64,000 nucleotides of DNA from positions 124,001 through 188,000 of the forward strand of contig NZ_JACWFE010000024.1 in the NCBI RefSeq assembly GCF_019749375.1. The letters are read 5' to 3'. The DNA comes from Bacillus sp. S/N-304-OC-R1 (GTDB lineage: Bacteria > Bacillota > Bacilli > Bacillales > Cytobacillaceae). The notes beneath the pieces are model-generated. The model saw only the letters and a list, made by a program, of their open reading frames with translations. It searched no databases and was not told where the DNA came from. Position numbers and translations under genes: made by a program. Positions 42,096 to 51,694 of this stretch are shown in pieces; position 1 is the first letter of the stretch; the number at the start of each line of letters is the position of its first letter.

Positions 42096-42869
42096 TCAGA
42101 CTACTTTCGCTTCAGTATGAAGAAGTTGTACTAGTTCTTTTACTTGATCTGCAAGATCACCTTCAAGGATTTTCCCTGCCTCTTTTTTCGGTGGAAGGTA
42201 AATCTCTATTGTTTTTGTTTTTGCTTCAACATCATCTTCTTCTAGATCTAGATCATCTAGTTCCAGTTCCTCCAGCGGCTTCTTCTTCGCCTTCATAATA
42301 CCTGGTAATGATGGATAACGAGGTTCATTTAATCCCTGCTGAGCAGTTACTAAAAGCGGAAGGCTTGTTTCTATTACTTCGGAATCACCTTCAACATCGC
42401 GTACAGCCGTAACATTGCTTCCTGCAATATCTAATTTCGTTATTGTCGTAACATAAGGAATATTTAAAAGCTCTGCTACACGAGGACCAACTTGGCCAGA
42501 ACCGCCATCAATCGCCACATTTCCTGCAATGATTAAGTCAGCATCCTTATTCTTTAAATATTCGAAAAGAATTCTAGCAGTAGTGAATTGATCACCATAA
42601 TCTAAATCATCTTCTGTATTAATTAAAACGGCTTTATCTGCACCCATTGCAAGAGCTGTTCTTAGCTGTTTTTCAGTTTCTTCGCCGCCGACAGAGACAA
42701 CAACAACCTCTCCGCCATTTTCATCACGAACTTGAATTGCTTCTTCAATCGCATATTCATCATAAGGATTAATGATAAATTCTGCTCCATCTTCGTTAAT
42801 TTGACCGCCTGATATCGTAATTTTTTCTTCCGTATCAAAGGTTCTCTTCATTAAAACATAGATGTTCAT
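42096..42869 (-). CDS. etfB: Electron transfer flavoprotein beta subunit
   Basis: A 257-residue ETF beta chain starting MNIYVLMKRTFDTEEKI, with NPYDEYAIEEAIQ, the AMGADKAVLI segment and GNVAIDGGSGQVGPRVAELL read in parts. It partners EtfA in fatty acid oxidation. ATG at 42869 follows GGAGGG; the frame is open for 18 codons upstream, but these lie in a repeat element. The length equals that of B. subtilis EtfB. Confidence 0.97.
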   Translation of the reverse strand: MNIYVLMKRTFDTEEKITISGGQINEDGAEFIINPYDEYAIEEAIQVRDENGGEVVVVSVGGEETEKQLRTALAMGADKAVLINTEDDLDYGDQFTTARILFEYLKNKDADLIIAGNVAIDGGSGQVGPRVAELLNIPYVTTITKLDIAGSNVTAVRDVEGDSEVIETSLPLLVTAQQGLNEPRYPSLPGIMKAKKKPLEELELDDLDLEEDDVEAKTKTIEIYLPPKKEAGKILEGDLADQVKELVQLLHTEAKVV

Positions 42870-42887
42870 GATTTCCCTCCTAATTTT

Positions 42888-42946
42888 AAAAGCGTAAGCG
42901 CCTTGCTTAGCCCCGACAAGCATAGGACTAGAAGGCTGAAGCTAGA
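42888..42946 (-). repeat. Short copy of the intergenic repeat, next to etfB ribosome site
   Basis: On the minus strand CTAGCTTCAG, CTATGCTTGTCGGGGCT and GGCGCTTACGCTTTT match both ends of the 126-bp element with the middle missing (about 59 bases left). It ends about eight bases before the etfB ribosome site. The rest of the gap up to 43076 includes a small GCGG/CCGC hairpin near 42999-43013. Confidence 0.85.
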
Positions 42947-43076
42947 TAATAATAAGTGCAGAAATAAAAAACATTTCATTACTTCAAAAGATTAAGATAA
43001 TTATAGCGGTACTAATCCGCATAACCTAATTATAATAGATTAGCAGATAGATTGTTATTGAAAAAAAATATTATTA

Positions 43077-43850
43077 TTATTTTCCTGTAAACTTAGGCTC
43101 TCTTTTTTCGATAAATGCAGAAATGCCTTCTTTTCCATCTTCTGAGACAAATACATCTCCGAATAGCTTTGCTTCCATCTTGACTCCATCATAATATTTA
43201 TCTGTCTTTGAATAATTTAATAGATAGATAGCCGCCTTAATGGAAACTGGACTTTTCTTTGCCATTTTCTTTGCCATATTATATGCGTTTTCTAACAGCT
43301 CACTTTCGGGGTATGCATGGTTGGCAAGTCCCCATTGAACAGCTTCTAGCCCTGTAATTGGATCACTGGTAAAGAGCATTTCAGCAGCTTTTGCACTTCC
43401 TACAAAACGTGGCAGCCGCTGTGTCCCTGCAAATCCCGGAATTAGCCCAAGCTGGAGTTCAGGTAATCCAAGCTTTGCGTTCTCAGCAACTAATCTAAAA
43501 TGACAGCCCATTGCAAGTTCTAAGCCACCCCCAAGCGCTGCACCATGAATGGCAGCAATAATTGGTTTTGGAAAGGTTTCCATTCTTTCAAACAGTTGTT
43601 GGCCATATGCCGCAAGCTTAGAAAAGTCTTCTCCAGTTTCAATTGTTGTGAATTCCTTAATATCAGCACCAGCAGAAAAGAAACGGCCTTCCCCATGTAT
43701 TAAAATGACCCTTACTTCGTCATTTTTTTCAATTTCATCTAATACAGATGAGAGCTCTTTCAATAAATTAGAGGAAAGTGCGTTTGCCGGAGGGCGTTCA
43801 ATCGTAATTGTAGCTACCATATCTTGATTTGACCATTTTAAAAACTCCAT
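43077..43850 (-). CDS. fadB: Enoyl-CoA hydratase
   Basis: A 257-residue crotonase-fold enzyme. The oxyanion-hole motifs are FSAGADIKEF and AAIHGAALGGGLELAMGCHFR (two parts), with catalytic glutamates in LGLPELQLGLIPGFAGTQRLPR (two parts). It hydrates trans-2-enoyl-CoA in beta-oxidation. It follows fadR by 29 bases; in B. subtilis the gene is fadB (ysiB). Confidence 0.93.
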   Translation of the reverse strand: MEFLKWSNQDMVATITIERPPANALSSNLLKELSSVLDEIEKNDEVRVILIHGEGRFFSAGADIKEFTTIETGEDFSKLAAYGQQLFERMETFPKPIIAAIHGAALGGGLELAMGCHFRLVAENAKLGLPELQLGLIPGFAGTQRLPRFVGSAKAAEMLFTSDPITGLEAVQWGLANHAYPESELLENAYNMAKKMAKKSPVSIKAAIYLLNYSKTDKYYDGVKMEAKLFGDVFVSEDGKEGISAFIEKREPKFTGK

Positions 43851-43879
43851 GTTTCATCCCCTTTTCTAATCATAGCCGC

Positions 43880-44473
43880 TTATGAACTAGGTCTTGAAGC
43901 ACAGCCATGAAGAAGTAATTGGTGCACTGGCCCAGCTAATGAAGGCAAATCATATTTCTGATCATTCATGACCCAGGTTGTAACCGTTTCGTCCATCGTG
44001 CCAAAAATCATTTGGCGGGCAAGCCTAGTATCAAGGTCAGAAGAAAACTCTCCACTTTCCTTTCCTTCGATTAAAATCTTTTCTACTAAGGAAAGAACCC
44101 CTTTTAGACCTTCATTAATTTTATGACGCAGCTCTTTGTTCGACTGTCTAAGCTCCAATTGTGTCACGATGGCAAGATGTCTATCCTCTGATAACATATT
44201 AAAATGGGTTTCAACCAATACTAATAATTTCTCTGCAGCTGTTTCTTTTCCTGCTATTTTCTCTTCAAATTTCTCAACAAAGTATCCCATTTTTTCCTGA
44301 AAGAGAGAGATTAGTATATCTTCTTTGTTTTTAAAATATAGGTAAATGGTTCCGTCAGCGACTCCAGCTTGTTTGGCAATTTTGGAGACCTGTGCCTGAT
44401 GGTAGCCATTTTCTGCAATAGCTATCACTGCAGCGTCAATGATTTGACGGTACTTTGGTCTATTCTTTTTCAC
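43880..44473 (-). CDS. fadR: Fatty acid degradation repressor FadR (TetR family)
   Basis: A 197-residue TetR-type repressor. The HTH is KIAKQAGVADGTIYLYFKNKEDIL read in two parts, and the C-terminal region contains RLARQMIFGT and DETVTTWVMNDQKYDLP. It represses fatty acid degradation genes and is released by long-chain acyl-CoA. I chose GTG at 44473 (MKKNRPKYRQI) behind GGAGTGAG; upstream open frame lies in a repeat. An operator overlaps its own predicted promoter. Confidence 0.94.
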   Translation of the reverse strand: MKKNRPKYRQIIDAAVIAIAENGYHQAQVSKIAKQAGVADGTIYLYFKNKEDILISLFQEKMGYFVEKFEEKIAGKETAAEKLLVLVETHFNMLSEDRHLAIVTQLELRQSNKELRHKINEGLKGVLSLVEKILIEGKESGEFSSDLDTRLARQMIFGTMDETVTTWVMNDQKYDLPSLAGPVHQLLLHGCASRPSS

Positions 44474-44495
44474 CTTCTCACTCCTCTCAAGATCT

Positions 44496-44668
44496 GCGTA
44501 AGCGCCTTGGTCACCCCCAACAAGCACAAGACGAGCCTTCCGGAAAGGTGTTCTTTACCTTTCTGGAAGGATTGACTTGTGACCTCGAGATCGACAAAAA
44601 CGCGACATCCTGTCGCATTGTCGACACTAGTACGTCCTGTACGTCGGAGGTAGGCTCTGAAGCTAGAC
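44496..44668 (-). repeat. Composite copy of the intergenic repeat in the fadR leader
   Basis: On the minus strand it runs from GTCTAGCTTCAGAGCCT to GGTGACCAAGGCGCTTACGC, matching the element at 17555-17806 in opposite orientation. About 68 bases (44583-44650) rich in GACGTAC and TGTCGAC/GCGACAGGATGTCGC palindromes interrupt the middle. It ends about ten bases before the fadR ribosome site. Confidence 0.85.
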
Positions 44669-44730
44669 AATTCTCTACCTTCAAAGACTAACATATATAA
44701 ATATCTAAATTTTTATAATTTTCCGTAAAA

Positions 44731-44748
44731 TGAATGAATCATCATTCA
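44731..44748. promoter_or_regulatory. FadR operator
   Basis: TGAATGAATCATCATTCA matches the B. subtilis FadR consensus TGAATGANTANTCATTCA at 15 of 16 defined positions. It sits directly downstream of the -10 element at 44756, where a bound repressor would block initiation of fadR-fadB-etfBA. Confidence 0.88.
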
Positions 44749-44755
44749 TATTTTT

Positions 44756-44784
44756 ATAATAGTGCCACAATTTTATTCTGTCAA
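44756..44784 (-). promoter_or_regulatory. Sigma-A promoter of fadR-fadB-etfBA
   Basis: On the minus strand a perfect TTGACA (44779-44784) and TATTAT (44756-44761) are spaced 17 bases. The predicted start falls at the edge of the FadR operator, so autoregulation is likely. Confidence 0.85.
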
Positions 44785-44858
44785 GAAACAGTTGTGTATT
44801 TTTTAGAATGGTTTTATTATGTCATGTATTTTCATACTGGACAAGCCTCTTTTCTCAA

Positions 44859-44886
44859 AAATAAAGAGCCGAATGATTAGGCTCGG
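44859..44886 (-). terminator. lcfA terminator
   Basis: GAGCCTAA and TTCGGCTC pair on the minus strand, followed by TTTATTTTT, about ten bases past the lcfA stop. It separates lcfA from the fadR unit. Confidence 0.8.
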
Positions 44887-44896
44887 CCTCGAAAAG

Positions 44897-46600
44897 TTAA
44901 GCCTGCTTTTCCTGTTGATCATTTAACTTCTTTCTCTCTTCGTCTATTAAAGCTCTTCTTAATATTTTTCCTACAGCTGTTTTTGGGAGTTCATCTCGGA
45001 ATTCATAAAGTCTTGGCACTTTATAGGCTGCGAGATATTTCCTTGCAAATTCGTTTAGCTCCTCTTTATTTACGGTTGCTCCTTCTTTTAACACAATATA
45101 TGCTTTTACGGTTTCACCACGATATGGGTCTGGCACTCCTGCTGCAACAACCTCCTGGACAGCTGGGTGTTCATATAGGACTTCTTCAATCTCTCGAGGA
45201 TAAATATTATATCCCCCAGCAATAATCATATCTTTTTTACGGTCAACTACAAAGAAATAGCCTTGTTCATTCATATATCCGAGGTCACCTGTCAATAGCC
45301 AGCCGTCCTTTAAAGTCTCAGCTGTTTCCTCTGGACGATTCCAGTAGCCCTTCATCACTTGAGGTCCCTTGACAACTATTTCTCCAACCTCACCAGGCGG
45401 CAGAAATTCCCCTGTTTCCAATGATAGAATGGATGCATCAGTGTCTGGCCAAGGTACACCTATACTACCTTTTACCCGTGGGCGATCCCAAAGAAAATTT
45501 GCATGTGTAACAGGTGATGATTCTGTTAATCCATAGCCTTCAACAAGTTTTCCTCCTGTCACTTCCTCAAACTTTTGCTGAACTTCAACTGGAAGTGCTG
45601 CAGAACCGCTTATACAGGAATCAATTGAGGATAAATCATATTTCTTCAAATCAGGATGATTTAATAAACCAATATAGATGGTAGGTGCTCCAGGGAACAA
45701 TGTTGGCCGCTGTTTTTGAATTGTCTTAAGTGTTGTCTCTACTTCAAATTTAGGCAGTAGCACCATTTTGTGAGCTTCCATAACAGATAGAATTAATACT
45801 GTTGTCATTCCGTACACATGGAAAAAAGGCAATATTCCGAGAACAACTTCTTGACCAGGTTTACATTTATATAACCAAGCCTTGCACATGGAAGCATTTG
45901 CAACAAGATTCCGGTGTGTTAGCATAACCCCCTTCGGAAAACCAGTCGTTCCCCCTGTATATTGCAATAACGCCAAGTCTTCTTCAAAATCAAATTGGTA
46001 TTCTATTAATGGCTTTTCCGGCTGTTTTAAAATTTCACTTAATAGGTGGTTGCTTCCTTCATGTTTTACGTTCACAACAATACCATATTGCTTCTTTTGA
46101 ATAAACGGATAGATGAGATTTTTAGGAAATGGGAGGAATTCTTTGATAGCGGTTACAATAATATGCTGTAAATCAGTATCCTTTTTAACTTTCGACACTC
46201 TTGGGAACAAAATATCCATTGTAATAATGGCTTTTGCTCCAGAGTCCTTCATTTGATACTCTAGTTCACGCTCTGTGTAAAGAGGATTCGTTTGAACAAC
46301 TATCCCCCCTGCCATTAAGATGCCATAATAACTGATGACTGCTTGCGGAATATTAGGCAGCATGATGGCAACTCTATCACCTTTTTTAATTCCTAGCTCT
46401 TGAAGATAAGAAGCTAGCTTAATGGAAGACTCATAAATCCTTTGGTAAGTAAATTCCTTTCCCATGAAATGAATTGCCATTTTCTTGGGGTAATTGTCTG
46501 CAGCGTTTTTTAAATAATCCTGGACTGGCTGATGGGTATATGTCAAAGATGAGGGGATTTCTTCCGGATACGTTTGAAGCCATGGTTTATTAGTTGCCAA
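44897..46600 (-). CDS. lcfA: Long-chain fatty acid-CoA ligase
   Basis: A 567-residue AMP-forming acyl-CoA synthetase. The P-loop-like motif is YTGGTTGFPKGVMLTH, with GYGLTESSPVTH, WLLTGDLGYM and the C-terminal catalytic lysine in PKTAVGKILRR. It activates fatty acids for beta-oxidation. The start was chosen as TTG at 46600, six bases after GGAGGG; a GTG one codon earlier is possible, and the frame is open for 13 more codons through the ribosome site. Confidence 0.95.
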   Translation of the reverse strand: MATNKPWLQTYPEEIPSSLTYTHQPVQDYLKNAADNYPKKMAIHFMGKEFTYQRIYESSIKLASYLQELGIKKGDRVAIMLPNIPQAVISYYGILMAGGIVVQTNPLYTERELEYQMKDSGAKAIITMDILFPRVSKVKKDTDLQHIIVTAIKEFLPFPKNLIYPFIQKKQYGIVVNVKHEGSNHLLSEILKQPEKPLIEYQFDFEEDLALLQYTGGTTGFPKGVMLTHRNLVANASMCKAWLYKCKPGQEVVLGILPFFHVYGMTTVLILSVMEAHKMVLLPKFEVETTLKTIQKQRPTLFPGAPTIYIGLLNHPDLKKYDLSSIDSCISGSAALPVEVQQKFEEVTGGKLVEGYGLTESSPVTHANFLWDRPRVKGSIGVPWPDTDASILSLETGEFLPPGEVGEIVVKGPQVMKGYWNRPEETAETLKDGWLLTGDLGYMNEQGYFFVVDRKKDMIIAGGYNIYPREIEEVLYEHPAVQEVVAAGVPDPYRGETVKAYIVLKEGATVNKEELNEFARKYLAAYKVPRLYEFRDELPKTAVGKILRRALIDEERKKLNDQQEKQA

Positions 46601-46822
46601 CACATTCCCTCCTACTAAAGTATTGAATTTTTTGAACATTCAAATTTGTTCAACCTTATTATAAGATAATAAAGTTTGCATGACAATGAGAATAATAAGC
46701 ACTTGAATAATTTTTACATGTCCTATCCATTTTTCATTTTGATTTATTTACGCTATCATATTTAGACTTTTCGCAAGGCAGAACTGGAATTTAGCGGAAA
46801 TAGTATAATCAGCATATAAATA

Positions 46823-46855
46823 TAAAAAACCGCCATTTATTAATGACGGTTTTAA
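46823..46855 (-). terminator. Terminator after the mutS2-yshE unit
   Basis: AAAACCGTCAT and ATGGCGGTTTT pair on the minus strand with one mismatch, followed by TTTTATA, about 20 bases past the small membrane peptide gene. The gap from 46640 to 46822 shows no other feature except TGAACA...TGTTCA around the lcfA start. Confidence 0.85.
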
Positions 46856-46873
46856 AACTATATTGATAAAGTA

Positions 46874-46957
46874 TTAGGCAATAAATAATAAGTAAATGGC
46901 GCCGATTACAATAAATAAACCACATAGAACAAATAATACTTTTGCTAACTTTTCCAC
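46874..46957 (-). CDS. 27-residue single-span membrane peptide
   Basis: GTG at 46957 opens a 27-codon frame: MEKLAKVLFVLCGLFIVIGA then IYLLFIA and TAA. After a short charged N-terminus the rest is one hydrophobic helix. A perfect AAGGAG (46969-46974) lies about 11 bases upstream and overlaps the stop of the DUF350 gene, and a terminator follows about 20 bases later. Those signals make it the likely last cistron of the polX-mutS2-yshE unit. I do not recognise a family; function unknown. Confidence 0.72.
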   Translation of the reverse strand: MEKLAKVLFVLCGLFIVIGAIYLLFIA

Positions 46958-46972
46958 AAATATCTTCGCTCC

Positions 46973-47380
46973 TTAAGATAAACCTGCCCCGATAATGTAC
47001 GATAATCCAATTGAAATAACCATGGAAATGAATCCAACCGCTTTATTATTATTTTCAATCTCTTCATCAATCCTGAATTTTGGTGTAAGGAATTCGAATA
47101 TAAAATAACCAATTAACAATAGAAAGAAGCCGAAAACTCCCCAGCTTATCATTGTAAAAAGTGTATCATTATGCAAAATGGAATGTCTAAAAATATTGGC
47201 AATCCCAAATATTTTCCCACCTGTTGCCATTGCAACTGCCACATTCCCGTTTTTGATTTCTTCCCAGTTTCGATATTTCGTGACCAATTCGAAAATAGCT
47301 AAAAATACAATCATACATAAAATGACTACACTATAATACCCCGCTGTTTGTACAAATTCATTCTCCCAAAACTGGTTCAT
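46973..47380 (-). CDS. yshE: DUF350 membrane protein YshE
   Basis: A 135-residue protein with four predicted membrane helices in the DUF350 pattern (two pairs, each with ATGGKIFGIANIFRHS or AVGFISMVISIGLSYIIGAGL). Function unknown. It follows mutS2 by 18 bases, as in B. subtilis, and its stop overlaps the ribosome site of a 27-residue peptide gene. Confidence 0.88.
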   Translation of the reverse strand: MNQFWENEFVQTAGYYSVVILCMIVFLAIFELVTKYRNWEEIKNGNVAVAMATGGKIFGIANIFRHSILHNDTLFTMISWGVFGFFLLLIGYFIFEFLTPKFRIDEEIENNNKAVGFISMVISIGLSYIIGAGLS

Positions 47381-47398
47381 TTCTTCTCTCCCTAACCC

Positions 47399-49753
47399 TT
47401 ATTTAAATTCTACAACCGTAACACCGGTACCGCCTTCACCCGCATCGCCAAATCGAATCTTTTTGACAGATCGGTGATTTCTCAAGTATTCCTGAACCCC
47501 TTGTCTAAGAGCTCCTGTTCCTTTTCCGTGAATGATGGAAACTCGAGGATAGGCAGCTAACAAGGCATCATCAATATATTTTTCAACACGTAGAAGGGCA
47601 TTTTCAAATCGTTCCCCACGAAGATCTAATTCAAGGCTAACATGAAAGTCTTTTCCTTTAACAGTGGCCATTGGTCGGGTTTCCACCGGCTTAGGACTCT
47701 TAATATATTCCAAATCCTTTTCTTTAACTTTCATTTTCAGAATGCCAATTTGAACCTGCCATTCTTTATCAGATGTCTTTTCAAGAAGAGTACCTTTTTG
47801 ATCAAAGCTTAATACTTTCACTTCGTCTCCTGTATTAAACACATGTTTTTCTTTGGTAGCGACAGGTTTCTTTGTCTTTTTGACCTTTGGAGCCGCATCT
47901 TCAAGCCGTTTTCTAGCTTCAATTAATTCGTGCTCTTTAATCTCTGCTGCCTTTTCAATCCGCATTTTCCTTAAGTCGCGAATAATCTTTTCAGCTTCTT
48001 CCTTCGCCTGACTAATAATCGCTTCTGCCTCTTTTGCTGCTTTTTCATGAAGTGAATCTTTATGCTCATAAAATTCTATCATTTGCTTTTGTAAGTCTTT
48101 ATGCAGCTTGTCTGCACTTCTTAAAAGATCATTTGCTTCATCACGTTCTGTTTCAGCCTGTTTTCTGCTTTCCTCAAGAGAGGCGATCATATTTTCCACT
48201 TGATTGCTGTCTGCACTAATATATGAGCGTGCGGTTTGAATGACATCTTCTTGTAAACCAAGCCTTTTGGAAATTTCAAATGCATTGCTTCGCCCTGGAA
48301 CACCAATTAACAGTTTATATGTTGGACTTAGTGTGTCTATATCAAATTCTACACTCGCATTTATGACTCCTTCCCGATTATAGCCATATGCTTTTAATTC
48401 AGGATAGTGAGTTGTCGCAATAACTCGGGCTCCACGGCGATAAACCTCATCTAAAATCGAGATAGCAAGAGCTGCTCCCTCCTGCGGATCCGTTCCAGCT
48501 CCTAGCTCATCAAAAAGAACTAAACTGTTGAAATCGACCTTATCAAGAATATCGACAATATTAACCATATGCGAGGAGAAGGTACTTAGACTTTGTTCGA
48601 TTGACTGCTCATCACCAATGTCAGCATATACGGCATCAAATACTGCAATTTCAGAACCGTCTAGTGCCGGGATTTGCAGACCAGCTTGTGCCATTAGGGT
48701 ACATAGTCCAACTGTTTTTAATGTGACTGTTTTCCCGCCTGTATTGGGACCTGTAATGACAATCGTTGAAAAATCCTTCCCTAAAGAAACATCATTCGCT
48801 ACAACAACATCTGCAGGAATAAGAGGATGCCGTGCCTTAAATAAAGCTATTCGTCCTTCATTATTCACTTTAGGCTTCGATGCTTTCATCCGGCTGCTGT
48901 AACGTGCTTTTGCAAACATAAAGTCAATTTCGGTTAAAACCTCAACAATCGTATCTAACTCTGAACTATTCTCCGCAACCTTGCCTGAAAGTTCTATTAA
49001 AATTCTTTCAATTTCCTGCTGCTCCTTCACTCGAATCCCCTGCAGCTCATTGTTTAGCTGGACAATCGATTGCGGTTCGATGAATAATGTTTGGCCAGAA
49101 GAACTTTGATCGTGAATGATTCCGCCATAATGCCCTTTATATTCCTGCTTGACCGGGATAACAAAGCGGTCGTTGCGGATGGTGATAATTGCATCTGAGA
49201 GCATTTTTTGAGCATTCGACGAGCGAATCATGCTTTCCAGTCTTTCACGTACTCGAGATTCCTTTGTTCGTAATTGATTACGCAAAGATCTTAGTGCTTC
49301 ACTGGCACTATCCAATACTTCGCCATTGTCATCAATAGCATTTTTAATCGAGGTTTCCAAGTCAGCTAATACAATAATTTGGTTTGTATAGCCTAATAAA
49401 ATTGGCAAATCGTCATTTTCATCTACAAAGTCTTCAATGAATCTTTTAATGCCTCTACTTGCATGAACTGTGCTTGCCACTTGTGTTAATTCTTGGGGGC
49501 TGAGCATTCCTCCAATAATCGATCTTTTCACATGTGGCCGTATATTGTAAATTCCGCCAAGCGGTACATTTCCTCTAATTCGAAGCACTTTAGCCGCTTC
49601 ATCTGTCTCTTCCTGCCACTGTATTACTTCTTCAAAATCGACAGATGGCATAAGCTCTTCTGCTTTTCTTCTCCCTAAAGCAGAGGATACATGCTCGAGT
49701 AATTGTTCCTTTACTTTATTAAACTCCAGCACTTTAAGTATTCTTTCCTGCAT
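47399..49753 (-). CDS. mutS2: MutS2 ATPase with C-terminal Smr domain
   Basis: A 784-residue MutS-family ATPase. Walker A is GPNTGGKT, Walker [14 protein letters not shown], followed by long coiled coils (about 510-640), a KOW-like segment and the Smr domain with [12 protein letters not shown] and [11 protein letters not shown]. The family acts in recombination control and, in Bacillus, rescue of collided ribosomes. Start ATG at 49753 follows AGGAGGT at 9 bases. It lies 67 bases after polX. Confidence 0.96.
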   Translation of the reverse strand: MQERILKVLEFNKVKEQLLEHVSSALGRRKAEELMPSVDFEEVIQWQEETDEAAKVLRIRGNVPLGGIYNIRPHVKRSIIGGMLSPQELTQVASTVHASRGIKRFIEDFVDENDDLPILLGYTNQIIVLADLETSIKNAIDDNGEVLDSASEALRSLRNQLRTKESRVRERLESMIRSSNAQKMLSDAIITIRNDRFVIPVKQEYKGHYGGIIHDQSSSGQTLFIEPQSIVQLNNELQGIRVKEQQEIERILIELSGKVAENSSELDTIVEVLTEIDFMFAKARYSSRMKASKPKVNNEGRIALFKARHPLIPADVVVANDVSLGKDFSTIVITGPNTGGKTVTLKTVGLCTLMAQAGLQIPALDGSEIAVFDAVYADIGDEQSIEQSLSTFSSHMVNIVDILDKVDFNSLVLFDELGAGTDPQEGAALAISILDEVYRRGARVIATTHYPELKAYGYNREGVINASVEFDIDTLSPTYKLLIGVPGRSNAFEISKRLGLQEDVIQTARSYISADSNQVENMIASLEESRKQAETERDEANDLLRSADKLHKDLQKQMIEFYEHKDSLHEKAAKEAEAIISQAKEEAEKIIRDLRKMRIEKAAEIKEHELIEARKRLEDAAPKVKKTKKPVATKEKHVFNTGDEVKVLSFDQKGTLLEKTSDKEWQVQIGILKMKVKEKDLEYIKSPKPVETRPMATVKGKDFHVSLELDLRGERFENALLRVEKYIDDALLAAYPRVSIIHGKGTGALRQGVQEYLRNHRSVKKIRFGDAGEGGTGVTVVEFK

Positions 49754-49820
49754 GAGGATGTTACCTCCTATTCGAATGTGCATTACAGGGGAAGTTAACT
49801 ACAGATAACTTCATTCCCAT

Positions 49821-51539
49821 CTACACCTTATTGTTTAAAAAATCTAGAAGTTCGTCCAGTTCCATCGCATTTAGAACTGTGTTTTTCTTTATCCACCCTT
49901 TTTTAGCTGCAGATACACCTATCGCCATATGATCCAATGTATCCCGTTTATGCGCATCCGTATTAATCACTATTTTTACCCCTGCTTCTTGCGCTTGGCG
50001 AATATACTGAGGTGCAAGATCAAGCCGGTTCGGGTTAGCATTTAATTCCAAGACCGTATTCGTTTCTTTTGCTAGTTCAATTAACATGTCAATATCGACT
50101 TCATAACCATCCCTTCTGCCAATTAACCTTCCAGTTGGGTGAGCTATAATGTCAACATGTGGATTTTTCAATGCTGTTATTAATCGTTCCATTATTTTTG
50201 CCTTTGGCTGGGTGAATGCCGAATGGACGGACGCAATGACAATATCCATTTCTCCTAACAGTTCATCATCATAATCTAATGTTCCGTCAGGCAAAATATC
50301 CATTTCAACCCCTGATAGGATCGTAATATCATCATAGCACTCATTTAATCGCTTAATTTCTTCCTTTTGCTGTCTTAGTCTTTCAGCCGTTAAGCCATTG
50401 GCTACCTTTAAATACTGAGAATGATCAGTGATAGCTACATATTTATAGCCTCGAGCTCGGCATGCCTCTACCATTTCTTCAATCGTATGGGCGCCGTCAC
50501 TCCATGTTGTATGCATATGAAGATCCCCATTTATATCAGAAAGCGTGATTAAATCCATATCCGCAGTATACTCGTCTACCTCTTTCCCATCCTCTCTTAT
50601 TTCAGGAGGAATATAAGGCAGACCAAAATGGGCATAGAACTCCCTCTCGTTAGTAAAGGTCAAAACCTCAGCTGTTTCGATATTTTCTACACCGTATTCA
50701 CTGATTTTTTCCCCACGTTCCTTAGCAAGCTGACGCATCCTTACATTATGCTCCTTGGAGCCGGTGAAATGATGGAGGGTTGTCGCAAATTCTTCAGGCT
50801 TAACTAAACGAAAATCAACTGAAATATCATAGCTATATTCTAAAACAATAGAAACCTTTGTTTCTCCTGCTGCAATAATTTCTTTAATTCTTGGAATAGC
50901 TAAAAGCTTTTCTTTTACACCCTCAGGATTAACTGTTGCAATAATAAAATCTAAATCCTTGATTGTCTCTCTCATTCTTCTTAAGCTGCCGGCACGGGAA
51001 AAATTTTCAACCTCACTCATTTCGTTAAGAATCGCTTCAATCGATTCTGCAATAGGCAGCATATAGCTTAGTGGAAGACGATCTGGTCTGCTCCCTGCCT
51101 GACTTAAGGCAGCCAGTATCTTTTCTTCAGATTTCTCGCCAAATCCTGCAAGGGCTTGCACCTGTTTATTATGGCACGCGGCTTCTAAATCAGCTGCATT
51201 TTCTATACCCAGTTCCTTATACAGTTTGGCAATTTTCTTACCGCCTAGGCCAGGCAATTGCAGTAACGGAATTAAACCTCTTGGAACTTCCTCCTTGAGT
51301 TCATTCAATACAGTGGAATGCCCTAGCTCTATATACTCTTCAATGACTGCAGAAGTTCCCTTTCCTATCCCAGGAAGCTTCGTGAAATCCTCTATTTCAC
51401 TTAAACTTTGATCATTTGTCTCTAATGCCGCAGCGGCTTTCCGAAATGCAGCTATTTTAAAAGGATTTTCACCCTTTAACTCCATATACACAGCAATGGA
51501 CTCTAAAAGCCGAATAACATCTTTTTTATTAACATTCAT
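49821..51539 (-). CDS. polX: DNA polymerase/3'-5' exonuclease PolX
   Basis: A 572-residue family X polymerase. Helix-hairpin-helix segments (LPGIGKGTSAVIEEYI, LPGLGGKKIAKLYKELG) lead into the Pol X nucleotidyl transferase core, then a C-terminal PHP phosphoesterase domain with DLHMHTTWSDGAHT, AITDHSQYL, HPTGRLIG and NTDAHKRD. It acts in base excision repair. A terminator-like hairpin separates it from yshB upstream, so it may have its own promoter. Confidence 0.95.
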   Translation of the reverse strand: MNVNKKDVIRLLESIAVYMELKGENPFKIAAFRKAAAALETNDQSLSEIEDFTKLPGIGKGTSAVIEEYIELGHSTVLNELKEEVPRGLIPLLQLPGLGGKKIAKLYKELGIENAADLEAACHNKQVQALAGFGEKSEEKILAALSQAGSRPDRLPLSYMLPIAESIEAILNEMSEVENFSRAGSLRRMRETIKDLDFIIATVNPEGVKEKLLAIPRIKEIIAAGETKVSIVLEYSYDISVDFRLVKPEEFATTLHHFTGSKEHNVRMRQLAKERGEKISEYGVENIETAEVLTFTNEREFYAHFGLPYIPPEIREDGKEVDEYTADMDLITLSDINGDLHMHTTWSDGAHTIEEMVEACRARGYKYVAITDHSQYLKVANGLTAERLRQQKEEIKRLNECYDDITILSGVEMDILPDGTLDYDDELLGEMDIVIASVHSAFTQPKAKIMERLITALKNPHVDIIAHPTGRLIGRRDGYEVDIDMLIELAKETNTVLELNANPNRLDLAPQYIRQAQEAGVKIVINTDAHKRDTLDHMAIGVSAAKKGWIKKNTVLNAMELDELLDFLNNKV

Positions 51540-51663
51540 CTTTCACACCTACTTAACGAAGTAAACTTGTACTGTCTATATTGTTTCCTATATAGAATAG
51601 TTATAACGTGTGATCATGCGAAACTTCAAATAGAAGTTGTTTTCGCTTCCATTTTTCCGCATT

Positions 51664-51694
51664 AAAAAGAAAACTTCTCTGCTTTAGAGAAGTT
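51664..51694 (-). terminator. Terminator-like hairpin overlapping the yshB stop
   Basis: AACTTCTCT and AGAGAAGTT form a perfect nine-base stem followed by TTCTTTTT. The first arm includes the yshB stop codon. It would reduce read-through from zapA-yshB into polX-mutS2. Confidence 0.8.
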
